A stretch of DNA of 64,000 bases from Bettongia penicillata ogilbyi. Taxonomy: Eukaryota; Chordata; Mammalia; Diprotodontia; Potoroidae. The notes under the pieces were generated by a model that did no database searches, had not been told where the DNA came from, and worked only from the letters and a program-made list of their open reading frames with translations. Below are positions 1 to 9,965 of this stretch, one piece after another. A program made the position numbers and the translations under genes. The DNA is taken from contig JAJHZJ010000121.1 of the NCBI GenBank assembly GCA_023548195.1, forward strand, positions 1,364,220 to 1,428,219, in the 5' to 3' direction. Numbering within the stretch: the stretch's first letter is position 1; each line of letters starts with the position of its first letter.

Positions 1-207
1 CCTGTTTACCTGCCAGTACCAATTGAAAGAAAAATAAAGCAAAGCTTTGGATAGGACTATGCTTGGTTTTCTCATCTATTTCTATGTCTGGAAGTCTAAA
101 ATAAAAGGTACTTCAGTACATTAAAAATGTTGTAGAACATTTTAAAAATTATGTTTATCTTCCTTTCTTCTCTTACTTGGATTTGCATACTTGGCCTTGA
201 AGGTTTA

Positions 208-408
208 CATAGTGAAAAAGTGCCCCAGGCTCAGAGTCAAAGGACCTGGATTCAGACTTTGAATATGCCACTTAATACTTCCGTGACTTTGGGCAAGTCA
301 TTTTCATCTCTCTGGGCTTCAGTTTCCTAATCTGTATAACAAGATTGTTAGAAGAGATGACCTCTAGATCTCTTAAAATTCTAGATCCAATTATATCCTA
401 TGATAATA
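208..408 (+). mobile_element. MIR3/MAR1-like CORE-SINE
   Basis: The CORE-SINE signature gtgactttgggcaagtca is at 283-300. It is followed by a 'cagtttcctaatctgta' segment and the MIR3-type tail 'gatgacctctagatctctt'. This is a tRNA-derived, non-autonomous retroposon of ordinary old age. The family name is from memory of the consensus. Confidence 0.75.
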
Positions 409-548
409 TTTATAAGTGGTCCCTTCACTTTTAGTTTAGATGTTTTAAAATAAAATCAGATTGTTCAAAATTCTGAAAGTAATATAGTTGTTATCTTATA
501 GATACATTAGAATGATTAATTGGAAGAACCATTACTTTAAGAAATAAT

Positions 549-765
549 GAGAGGCATCCTGGAGGTACTAAATCTAGGGACAGTTTTGGAGACCAAAGGA
601 CTTGGGTTGAAATTCTTTATCTGACCAGCACTATGACCTTGGACAAGTCACTTCTCAGCACCCCACAGGCCATTCTCTGACTAAGTTTCAAATCCACTGC
701 TAATTTCCTTTCTTAGAAGGAATTCCTCACCTGGTTCTTACTACACTAAGCAAATCATTGGTCTG
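549..765 (+). mobile_element. Marsupial CORE-SINE variant with 'tttcctcacctgg' tail
   Basis: A core 'ctatgaccttggacaagtca' is followed by a cccca-caggc-attctctgacta segment and a tail reading 'gaattcctcacctggttc'. The tail resembles the one at 13325-13490, so the two are probably the same SINE subfamily. The copy is diverged and without clear target-site duplications. Confidence 0.55.
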
Positions 766-780
766 CCCTCTCCCATAATA

Positions 781-895
781 CATACACACATATATGAATA
801 TATATGTATATGTGTGCATATGTACACATACATACATATGTGTGTGTGTATATATATACTACATAAAATTATTTATATTATATATTATATATAAA
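781..895. repeat. AT/TG-rich simple repeat
   Basis: Interrupted (CA)n, (TA)n and (TG)n runs form an alternating purine-pyrimidine tract. Confidence 0.85.
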
Positions 896-1117
896 ATTAT
901 TATTTCAAATGAAGTGTGAATCATTTTAGGACTGTTTGCCATTTTGAATAGTCCACAACTTTGTTTCTCTTCATTAATGTCAATTCTTTTAGTGGTACTT
1001 ACCTAATAATTAAAATAGAGATTCTATTAAATAAAAATGTTCTGTTCTTCAAGATAATATTTAGAAGGTCAAGAACAATAGTCTATAAAGCTGAATGAAC
1101 TTGGAAAGTTCATTCTC

Positions 1118-1216
1118 TTAAACTCTGTGCCTTGCTTTCATCTTTTGTAAAATGAAGGGTAAGTGTAGGTGATCATTAAGATCCCTTCCCATTCTGTTGT
1201 TCTGTGAACTGTGACT
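1118..1216 (+). mobile_element. MIR3-like SINE tail
   Basis: The sequence 'atcttttgtaaaatgaaggg' followed by 'attaagatcccttcccattc' matches the 3' part of MIR3-type SINEs. The head is missing. Confidence 0.6.
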
Positions 1217-2435
1217 ACAGGAATATTTTATAAACATTAGAAATGGAAAAAAGTTAACATTAGTATTGGTCTTACTCTTGAAAATTGTTTTGATTAAAGT
1301 ATTTGCTTCTCTGGTTGGCATAAATAAAATTAATTATTTTAGTAGCACTAATTAAAGACATTGACATTTTATTAACAGAAAAAATTATAAATTTTTAAAT
1401 TAGGCTTAAAAGCATATGGGTAAAAATGTTGCAAAGAATGTAAACAAGAAAATAGCTGAAATAAAACATTTGTGTCCTTTGGAATTTTCTTTGAATATAT
1501 TTACTGTAGCAAAACTACCTTGGGCCTTGCTTCTCTGTAGGCAATTGCTTATAAGTCATGACTGAACATATTTTCCCTAACAATTCCTGGAAAGGAAGTC
1601 ATCAGTGACTTTTTTAATCATTTTAATTTTGTTATAGGCTTAACTTCGAGCAATCACATTAGGTTCATTTGGTTGTATGGTGCTTAAATGGGCATTTGTC
1701 CCTATGTCGTTACACTTGCTGCCTAATAACACACAATTGGTATCTTCTAATGAAGCTTAACACTGAATAGCTACAATATTAAAAAGACAAGTTTGGAGCC
1801 TCTTTGTAAGCTGCTTGGTAATAACCACATTTTTTTTGCTATACTAATTTAGTCAGTGATATGTTTTTACAATCACAGGAAAGGAGATTTTCTACATTAA
1901 TTAAAAAATGGAAATATAAATTCCAACCTAAGTCTCATGAAGGATTCCCTTAACACTAGTTTATTACTACTGTACTGAAAAATGCTTCACTTTCACACTG
2001 AAAAAAATGGACGAGTAACCTTTTCTTCTTATGGGAATGGTTTTTTAAAAAGAGGATAATGGGGAGGAAAAAAAGGATTGGCTCTTGGGTAAAATTGTGA
2101 CAATCATTAAGATATTTATATAAAAGAAAACAAATACTGCAAAGAGCCTGTTTTAGTGTGATTTTAAAATAATGAATTTTTTTGAATATCGAATTCTGAA
2201 CAGCAGCTGTCATTGAAGAGGGCAGTGGTATATGGCTGGATTCTTTTTGGAAGGTAGAAAGCTCGGGAAAAGCATGAGTGCCATAGCTTTTGTGATTCTT
2301 AGTCCTGATTGTTCTGTTTGCTTTTGTGCATTATGAATTCAATTAAGAAATGGTTCAGTGAATCAGACTGGAACAGCAAAAATTTTTTAAAAATGCAATA
2401 GTGTAGTATTCAGTAAACCCTAGCATATAAATTAC
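1217..2435. other. Unique AT-rich sequence, no gene seen
   Basis: No repeat, splice-flanked ORF or RNA gene was recognised. The part at about 1500-1860 has ordinary complexity with several TAAT-type cores and is listed as a possible conserved non-coding block. Confidence 0.5.
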
Positions 2436-2439
2436 TTGG

Positions 2440-3165
2440 GAGAAGGACTAACTATTTGACAAGAGCTACTATGGTAACTGAAGCAATTTAGAAGAAATTA
2501 ACTTTAGATCAGCATCTTATCCTATATATCACAATAAGTTCTAAATGAATAAGTGTCAAAGTTCACATCATCAAAAAAGAAAGAAATTCAAGATGAATAA
2601 AAGGTGCTATCTTTCATAACTATGGCTATGAGAAAAATTCTTAGGTAGACAAGGGATAGAGTTGATCATAAGATAAAATAGTTATCTGTGACTATGTAAA
2701 TTAAAAAAAAAAAACCTTTTCCATGAGTAATAGAAACTGGGGAGAGGGGACTTCATTTCCCATATCTCTGATAAAACTTTGATTTAGTGTATAGGTAACT
2801 GACACACATATAAGACCCAGAACCATTTCCCCATAGCCCAGTGCTGAAAGGATATAAATAAAAGTTTTCACAAGGAATTGAAAGCACTAATAGCCACATG
2901 AAAGGTTACTCTTAGTCTTTAACAAAGAGAAATGCAAGTTAAAACAACTTTGAAGTTTTATTTCACACCCAGCAAATTCCTAAAGATGATAAAAGACAAA
3001 AATAGTCAATGCTTGAGGGCTTGTGAGAAGAGGGACACACTAATTCACTGCTGGTGGAACTGTGAGTTTGTTCAAAAGTTCTAGAAAACAATTTGGAATT
3101 AGAAAAGCAAGAAAAGATACTCAACCTTTCACTCAGACTTGTACCACTGGGCATCCTACATGTAC
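2440..3165 (+). mobile_element. L1 LINE, 3' part of ORF2 (relic)
   Basis: Matches the C-terminal end of marsupial L1 ORF2 at DNA level. Segments such as 'agagaaatgcaagttaaaac' (about 2928), 'cacactaattcactgctggt' (about 3037) and 'gaaaacaatttggaatta' (about 3084) follow each other in the usual order. The frame is broken and no long ORF survives. The copy stops near the point where the element at 7692 begins relative to the consensus. It is an old, dead, 5'-truncated copy. Confidence 0.75.
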
Positions 3166-3439
3166 TAAAATATTAGTGGTGTTACTTTTTATGGTAGCAA
3201 AAAGGTCCTAAAACCTGGAAACAAAATTTGCACAATGGAAAGAAATATATCTTCTGCTGTTCTAAGTCAAGATAGGTCATTATAGTTGCCAAGTTGGACT
3301 TTTCACTAAGTGGTCTTTTCATTTTATGGTTATTAGTCCTTGTGTATACCACTCTCTTGGTTTTGCATACTTCACTCTAAATTGTTTCATGTAAGTCTTC
3401 CCATGTTTTTTTGAACACATACACATATGCAGATATATA

Positions 3440-3532
3440 ACTGCAAGAGACTTTAGTGGTTTTTTGGTCCAACTCCCTCATTTTGTAGATGTAACTGGAG
3501 ACTGTGAATGTGGAATGTTGCATACCTGGTTA
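3440..3532 (-). mobile_element. MIR3-like SINE fragment
   Basis: The reverse-strand signature 'gactttagtggttttttggtccaac' (in two parts) followed by 'cctcattttgtagatg' corresponds to the MIR3 tail read antisense. Confidence 0.6.
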
Positions 3533-3540
3533 GCTATAGT

Positions 3541-5782
3541 TACTGTGTTGGCTGTCATTGCTTAACTGTATTTCTTTGTTACAAGGGAGAGCTCGTGGGG
3601 AGGATATATCTGAAAGTGACTGTCATAAGGACAAGAGATTAAGTGTAAATTAATAAAGAAGATAAGCTGAATTAACATCATAATTCTCGAAGCTACAAAG
3701 GGAAAACCATCACATGGAAATCATAGGACTATAATAATTTAATAAACTAATATATTTTATTGATAGACATTAAAATTAAATTATTAAGAGATCTGTTTAT
3801 GCTAAACAAAGATCTCAGTAGAGTATATGGCATATACTGCACATTTCAATGGAAACAAAACCTATACACCAACTTTTAAATTTTTTATCACATTTAAATC
3901 TAATTTCATTAGTTTAAAAAAGTATTAGGAAAAGTTATTAGAAATACTAAATTATAAGTCTGTTCTCATAGGATTGCTTTCCCTCCTTTTATTGTCTCCC
4001 TTTTAACAATTATTTTAAGAGTTCATTCTGCACAGTTATATTTTATTGATTACTGAAATATTTTTTTTTACCTGATATCTGATTAAATGATAGGGCGAGA
4101 TGGCAGAGATTGCTTTGATTAGAACTCAGTTGATCTATTAAGTTTTCTTGTATTCTCTTTGTGCCCATTTAACAGTGAAAAATTATTTTAAAGCTAGATA
4201 AGAAAATAATTTCCATTCTTTAACAAACACTGCCCTTTCTGAAATTCCATTAAAAACACACATAGCCTTTATGAGTTTTTCTGTTTTTCTTTCCCTCCTA
4301 ACACCTCTTACCCACTGGGGTCTGTTTTTTGGTTTTATTTTATGAAAGAGGTTTCTAAAATACTAATTGGCTGACTAATTCCCCTAAGGTGACCTTTCCC
4401 ACTGTCTGGTTTCTCCCTTTTTCTTTTTGCCTTGTTGTTTCCTTTTTGAAGCTACTGAAAGGTACATGGAACAGATATCCTTGGAAAAAAACATTCTCAT
4501 TTTGTTCACAAAACTGGTTCAGCACTGGCCAAAAAGCTCCCAGCTTCTCTCCGTTGTCCTGCCAACCTGTGCCCTATTTCGGAGAGTGCTTTTATGTGGG
4601 CAAGGGGGTAGCACAGCTTCCATCTTTATCCTTGGGCTCTATCTTGTTGCTGAAATTGTTGACAAAGGGAGTCAGTGAATTTTGGTTTTGATAATTGTTG
4701 AAAGGAACACAAGGAACCGAAGGAAGAAAAGCTCTTTTCAAAACTTGCCACTGAACCCATATGAATCCTCAGATGGCTGTTGTTTTTAGTGAACCGAATG
4801 AGATTTGGCAAGACCTAGATTTGTGACCTAGAGGTGGAAGTGTTGCATTTTTTTATCCTAAGTCTAGAAATGATCTAATTCATCATTTGTTGATATTCAT
4901 GACAGAGGTGACCTTGTTCTTTTCTCTTATATAGACTCAAGTCATGGAAAGATTGAAAAAAAAAGATTTATGGTAGTTAATGTTGGGATTCTGAACACCA
5001 AAATGACCAGTCACATAAATGCTTCACTTTTCCTTTTTCCCTTGGAAGGGACAATATAAAATGGCATGATTCTTTCAGAAATAGAGCAAAGTTTGACATG
5101 GTCATGGGGTGTGTTGTAAAAGGGAACTGGGTAGGAACAAGTCAGTCAAAAAGAGGTCAATGTTTAGCTATATTAGATTGAATATCCTTATTCGTTAATT
5201 TATTTGAGTTATAGGAAAGAGCAATGAGTACAGAGATGTTTGGAGACTCTTTTCCTCCCTCCCACTGAGGCTTTGTTACTAGATTTAGTTAATGCGGATG
5301 CTGTCTGAGAGTCACTTTATACTTCCTCTCGACAATATCCTATTGAATGGCTTAACAGTTATCAATCTCATTCTAGCAAACAGACATTCCTTTCTCTCTA
5401 GTCAAGGCTGAAAAGACTGAGCCTTCAGTATAAATTCAGGACCCTCCCTGTGTTTAGGAGGTGACAGTAGAGTACATTGTGCCAGACCTAGCAGTAACCA
5501 CTTCTTTTTGGTCAACTTCCAATTCATAGAAAAATAGTCTAGCTGTTAGTTTCGTTTGTGTTATGTTAAAGTCTAATGTTATGTATTTCCTCATTACTTA
5601 TAGTGCTTGATCTGAAAAATAAAATGGACTTCTAAGTGAAATGCGTCTACATTTCATGCATTTAAGTCTTCTTGTTCCAATTTTGTCAGAGGTCATGAAA
5701 GTGAGCATTTACTCAGATCTGTTCTTGACAATTTTACATTGCCTTGTGTTTTTCATTTTCTTTTTATATAAATGTCTTGTTT
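3541..5782. other. Unique sequence, nothing recognised
   Basis: AT-rich. An open frame of about 100 codons at 4389-4691 (+) overlaps a second frame on the same strand and has no family resemblance. No repeat consensus was recognised. Confidence 0.45.
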
Positions 5783-5789
5783 CTCCAAA

Positions 5790-5872
5790 TACATACTAAT
5801 TCCTCATAGTCAGGGACCATGTCTTATAATTTGTGTCCCTGATTACATTTAGTACTACCTACACTTGGTAGG
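5790..5872 (+). mobile_element. L2-like LINE 3' tail
   Basis: 'tcatagtcagggaccatgtc' followed by 'tagtactacctacacttggt' resembles the L2 3' end (the cagggactgtct ... catagtaggtgctt pattern). The copy is short and diverged. Confidence 0.45.
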
Positions 5873-5984
5873 TGGTTTTTCTGACCACCATTTTAAAATA
5901 TAAATAATTATATTTCTATTTATCATATAAATAAAATATATTTAAAAATAAAATACTGCGTACTCTAGGAATTTCTCTCTTACT

Positions 5985-6332
5985 CAATGCTTCTCCTTCC
6001 CTGTGCTCCCAAGAACCTTGAAAACTGCTCCTGAAACTGCCCTGGGCACTAACAGGTGAGCTTTCACGGTATCTTTACCAGGAAAACCATATTCTCCTCT
6101 CTGGCTACCATTTCCAAACCATTCAACCTTTAGTTTAGTCGTCATCTCCATCTTCCCCCACATCGGACTCTGGCCTTTGAACTCCATTCCCTAATTTCTA
6201 AAACTCTTTTATGTCCTCTCTTTCCCATTAAAATATAAACTCCTTCATGCCAGGGACTATCTGGTTTACTTGTATTTTTAACTTAGTATTCAGCACAGTG
6301 CCTAACACATAGTAAGCACTAGCAAATACCAT
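5985..6332 (+). mobile_element. L2-like LINE 3' end
   Basis: A pyrimidine-rich body leads into 'aaactccttcatgccaggga' and then 'cagcacagtgcctaacacat' and 'agtaagcact'. This is the diagnostic L2 3' end order. The last 110 bases are the clearest part. Confidence 0.65.
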
Positions 6333-6999
6333 ATTTGTCCCCATGTCTGTCTGTCCCTCTATTTGCTTGGTGGTTAATTAAATCACTTGTGGGACCACAG
6401 GCAAGAGATGTGACCCTCAGGATCAGTTTATTTTATATTGGAGTTGTTAACAATTTTCCTGCAAGATTATATATAATTTTATAAATACAAATTTTCATTG
6501 TAATGATAAAAGCAATAAATGTTTAGCAGATTTCTTTGGGCTCTAGTGATTTCCTATATGAAAAGATGAAGTAAATATTGCTGTCCTTATGTAATGCTAA
6601 TGCAATCTTCACAGTGCCTACAGTGACTATGAATATGCCAGCACAGTTCTGAATCACAAATCATAACGGACTCTTCACGTGGAAGACAGGACCAAAGCAT
6701 TTATTGAGATACCGGAAAGCCGTATCTCAACAATGGAAAACCAAATCCATCATAGTAACCAAGAAGTCTACATACCTTATCAGTCTTTCTCACATACAGG
6801 CTCCCCTAAATAAAATCACAAACAAGCTTTCCACTCACGCTAGTGGCCTGCTTTCTCTGTCCTTCCCAGCTCTAACTAGTCTAACCAACTTCCTCTCAAC
6901 TCTGCTCCAGCTCTACCTGTTCAGCAACCTCCTCCCACCACAGGCTTCCATGTGACTTAAGTGGGTCACATAGTTAATGGATGGGAAAGATCTGCCCAT

Positions 7000-7039
7000 T
7001 TCATTCAAAATACATTAATTCCATTCAAAATACATTAAT
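7000..7039. repeat. 20-bp tandem duplication
   Basis: Two adjacent copies of ttcattcaaaatacattaat, differing by one base. Confidence 0.9.
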
Positions 7040-7526
7040 AATATGCCTTAGATATTAATTTCTTTTAAATTTAAGTAAAATTTCCTTGGAGAAAATAAGC
7101 CAAAAAGTACAGTTATTTAGCACATACCTTCTGTAATTTTGTTTTAAAATTATGACTAGTAATGTATAACATTTCTAGAATAAAGCTGCCAAGGGATGAT
7201 GTATAAGATGCACCAATTAATTCCTAGTCAGTGATAAATTTGTTTTTCTTCTTCCAATCCTGTCTGCATTTTAGCCTGTACTACAAAAGGTTCATTGAAT
7301 AATGGAAATGAAATACTGCAAGAAGAATATTTATGCTAGGGTGTTGTAACTTAGGGCATGCAATTTTAAATGATTTTTGTCCTGGCTGCACAGCACATTG
7401 AAGAACCTGCCCAGAACTAAGTAGTTGACCCCAGCTGTTTTCAGTTCATATATATTTTACAATAGGAGCTGTGTGTCGTGTTATTAATTATTGTAATAGC
7501 GACTCTCTTCTTTTGAGCCTTAAAAA

Positions 7527-7546
7527 TACACACACACACACACACA
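7527..7546. repeat. (CA)n microsatellite
   Basis: Ten uninterrupted AC units. Confidence 0.95.
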
Positions 7547-7691
7547 GCTTAATTAGTAATAACCACTGGGATGGAGGGCAATGAACAGGGTGAGCATCAC
7601 AGCCCTGAGTGATCATAGCATAAGACAAATTTAACAACATTGACATAATGTGTAGTGTGGCTTTGAAAAATCATACCATATCATATCAAAG

Positions 7692-8432
7692 TAACTATGC
7701 CCAGAGGGCTACAAAACTGTGCATACCCTTTGATCCAGTAATAGCATTGCTAGGTCTATATCCCAAGGACATAAAAGGAGAGGGGGAGGACCTATAAGTA
7801 CAAAACTATTTATAGCAGCTCTTTTTGTGGTGCCTAAGAATTGGAAATCGATGGTATGCCCATCAGTTGGGGAGTGGCTAATTAAGCTGTAGCATATGAT
7901 GGTAATGGAATCATTGTTGTGCTAAAAGAAAGGATGATTTCAGAAAAATCTGGAAAACTTACATGAACTGATACAAAGTGAAGTGAACAGAACCAGGAGA
8001 ACATTGTATACAGGGACAGCAATATTGTTTGATAAAGAATTGTGAATGATTTAGCTATTCTCAGCAATAAAGTGATCCAAGAAAATCCCAAAGGACTACT
8101 GATGAAGTAGTCTACTATTTACTACTATCCTCTACTATCTGCCTCCTCTACTATCTGCCTCCAGAGAAAGAACTGATATTATTTAAATACAGTCTGAAGC
8201 ACAGACTATTTTCACTTCATTTCTTTCTTTTTATTTTGTTTGAGTCTTATACAGAATAACTAATATGGAAATGGTTTACCTGATTGAACATATAGAACCT
8301 ATTTTTGATTCCTTACTGTCTCAGGGAGGAGGGAAGGAGGAAGAGGAAAAGGAGGGATAGAATTTGGAACTCAAAACAAAAAAAAAATGTTAAAAATTGT
8401 TTTAATATGTAATTGGGGGAAATATTTTTTAA
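7692..8432 (+). mobile_element. L1 LINE 3' end (ORF2 terminus plus 3' UTR)
   Basis: Starts at 'tatgcccagagggctacaaa' and continues through 'cataccctttgatccagtaa', 'tagcagctctttttgtggtg' and 'gaagtgaacagaaccaggag'. It ends in the 3' UTR pattern 'ggaactcaaaacaaa' and 'attgttttaatatgtaattg'. This is the marsupial L1 3' end, 5'-truncated and with a decayed coding part. A 16-bp duplication lies at 8129-8160 inside the 3' UTR. Confidence 0.85.
8129..8160. repeat. 16-bp perfect tandem duplication inside L1
   Basis: cctctactatctgcct occurs twice back to back. Confidence 0.95.
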
Positions 8433-8528
8433 AAACCCTACCAGAGCTTCCAGAAGTTTTTTCCTTCCTCCCTTACCTCCCCTTACCAAAGAAGCATGGA
8501 AGGTAGTGGGAAAAGGAAGGGAGAATAA

Positions 8529-8745
8529 GAATTTATATAGTACCTATTAAGTGCCAGGCACTGTGCTTAGCACTTAACAAATATCCCGTTTGATCTTCAC
8601 AACACATAGGCACTGTTATGAACTCAGTTGAGGAAACTGAAGTAAACAGTTTAAGTCCAGGATCACTCCGCTGGTAAATGTCTGAGGCCAGATGTGAACT
8701 TACGTCTTCCTCTTCCATCCCCTGCACCATCTAGCTACCTAGGTA
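8529..8745 (-). mobile_element. MIR-like SINE, near full length
   Basis: Antisense order: 'aagtgccaggcactgtgctt', 'gatcttcacaacacatag', 'gttgaggaaactgaagt', then 'ccatctagctacctag' at the tRNA-like head. Confidence 0.8.
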
Positions 8746-8904
8746 GTATTTGAAGAGACTAAATAAATGTATCTTTGGTTAAAGGGTGAGAGAGTTCTTC
8801 AGTAGGGAAGCATGGTTTTAAATATATAATAACCCACACAACTCAAATTTAGTGCTTCAAGATTTTCAAAGTATTTTTCCATGTTATTCTTTGAGAGATC
8901 TCTT

Positions 8905-9085
8905 CTGATTCAGGCAAATTCAGTGAACATTTTTTAAAAGCACCTGCTCAGTGTGCAGAATGTGCTGAACACTAGATGAGATTCAGAGTTTAAGTAAGAC
9001 AGATCCCTTCCCTTTTTCTAGAACTTACAATCCAAAAGAAGGATTGGACAGGCATGCATGTAATTAGCTGCCCTCAATAAGTTCA
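8905..9085 (-). mobile_element. L2-like LINE 3' end
   Basis: 'gtgctgaacactagatgaga' followed by 'acagatcccttccctttttc' and 'agaacttacaatccaaaaga' is an L2 tail read antisense. It is diverged. Confidence 0.55.
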
Positions 9086-9129
9086 AATCACCTGTCATGG
9101 ATCAACTCCACTTGAGTAGACTGAAAAAG

Positions 9130-9312
9130 TTATGATAAAGTGCCAAGAATAATGGACTTGGAAATAAGAAGGAGGTTTTAATTTTGGCTGTGTCACTTAC
9201 TATGTAACCTTGGGCAAGGCTTTTCACATTTCTTCAGTTTCCTTACCTGTAAACTGAAGTGTTTAGATAAGATGATGTCTCTGGTCCTGTCTAGTTCTGT
9301 GTTTCTATGAAC
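9130..9312 (+). mobile_element. MIR3-like CORE-SINE
   Basis: 'gtcacttactatgtaacctt' with 'gggcaagg', then 'cagtttccttacctgtaaac' and the tail 'ctggtcctgtctagttctgt'. Confidence 0.75.
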
Positions 9313-9411
9313 TTGCAAATGTAAGTGCTAGAAATGCCATCAGTGATCTCCAAGGGATCTTGGAAAATGGCAGAGACATTGCAGGACTGGGGATGGGCAG
9401 GTGCCCTCCTT

Positions 9412-9433
9412 TATATATATATATATATATATA
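9412..9433. repeat. (TA)n microsatellite
   Basis: Eleven TA units. Confidence 0.95.
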
Positions 9434-9557
9434 GGAAATAAGATGAATTCTTCAAGCTATGAGCTAGTAATTTATTGGAATTACTTCCTTTCAGAATTCT
9501 GGGATGAGCTATTAAAACTGTGGTATAGGTGGTTATTAGAATATATGGCTACTGTAA

Positions 9558-9652
9558 ATAGGGGTCATTTCAATCTTTGTACTTGTATCCCCAGTACCTA
9601 GCACAGTGCAAGGCACAGAGTGGGTACTTAACAAATACTGCTCGCTGATTGT
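9558..9652 (+). mobile_element. L2-like LINE 3' tail
   Basis: 'cttgtatccccagtacctag', 'cacagtgcaaggcacagagt' and 'gggtacttaacaaatactg' are the diagnostic L2 3' terminus. Confidence 0.75.
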
Positions 9653-9879
9653 TTGCTAATTTTTTTATTCATTTGTGAGCCTATAGATAATGACTTTATT
9701 TATTGTATAATTTGCCATTGTAAATGTGTCTTTTCTATCCTTCTTCATTGCTATCTCTTCTCTGAAGCCCATCAGGTAACCAGGGAGGGGAGAGGAAACT
9801 ACTTCCAAGAAGGTAGATCACAGGGATGGAAGAAGTGGACATAGAGAAAGTGCCATTAAGTTATCACTAATGCACATTT

Positions 9880-9965
9880 ACATTTAACAGATATTTATTG
9901 TGTACATTTTATGTACAGAGAGTACTGAGGTAGGTGCTAACTGGGATACAGAGATTAAATCCTGC
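9880..9965 (-). mobile_element. L2-like LINE 3' tail
   Basis: 'acagatatttattgtgtaca' and 'gtaggtgctaactgggatac' match the L2 tail read antisense. Confidence 0.5.

Larger units (their letters stand above)
6333..7690. other. Unique sequence with small repeats
   Basis: No gene was recognised. It contains a 20-bp tandem duplication at 7000-7039 and a (CA)n at 7527-7546. An open frame at 6704-6955 has no recognisable product. Confidence 0.45.

Noticed and set aside
4389..4691. 100-codon frame overlapping an 83-codon frame, same strand
   Set aside because: Overlapping frames, no family resemblance and no splice or promoter context.
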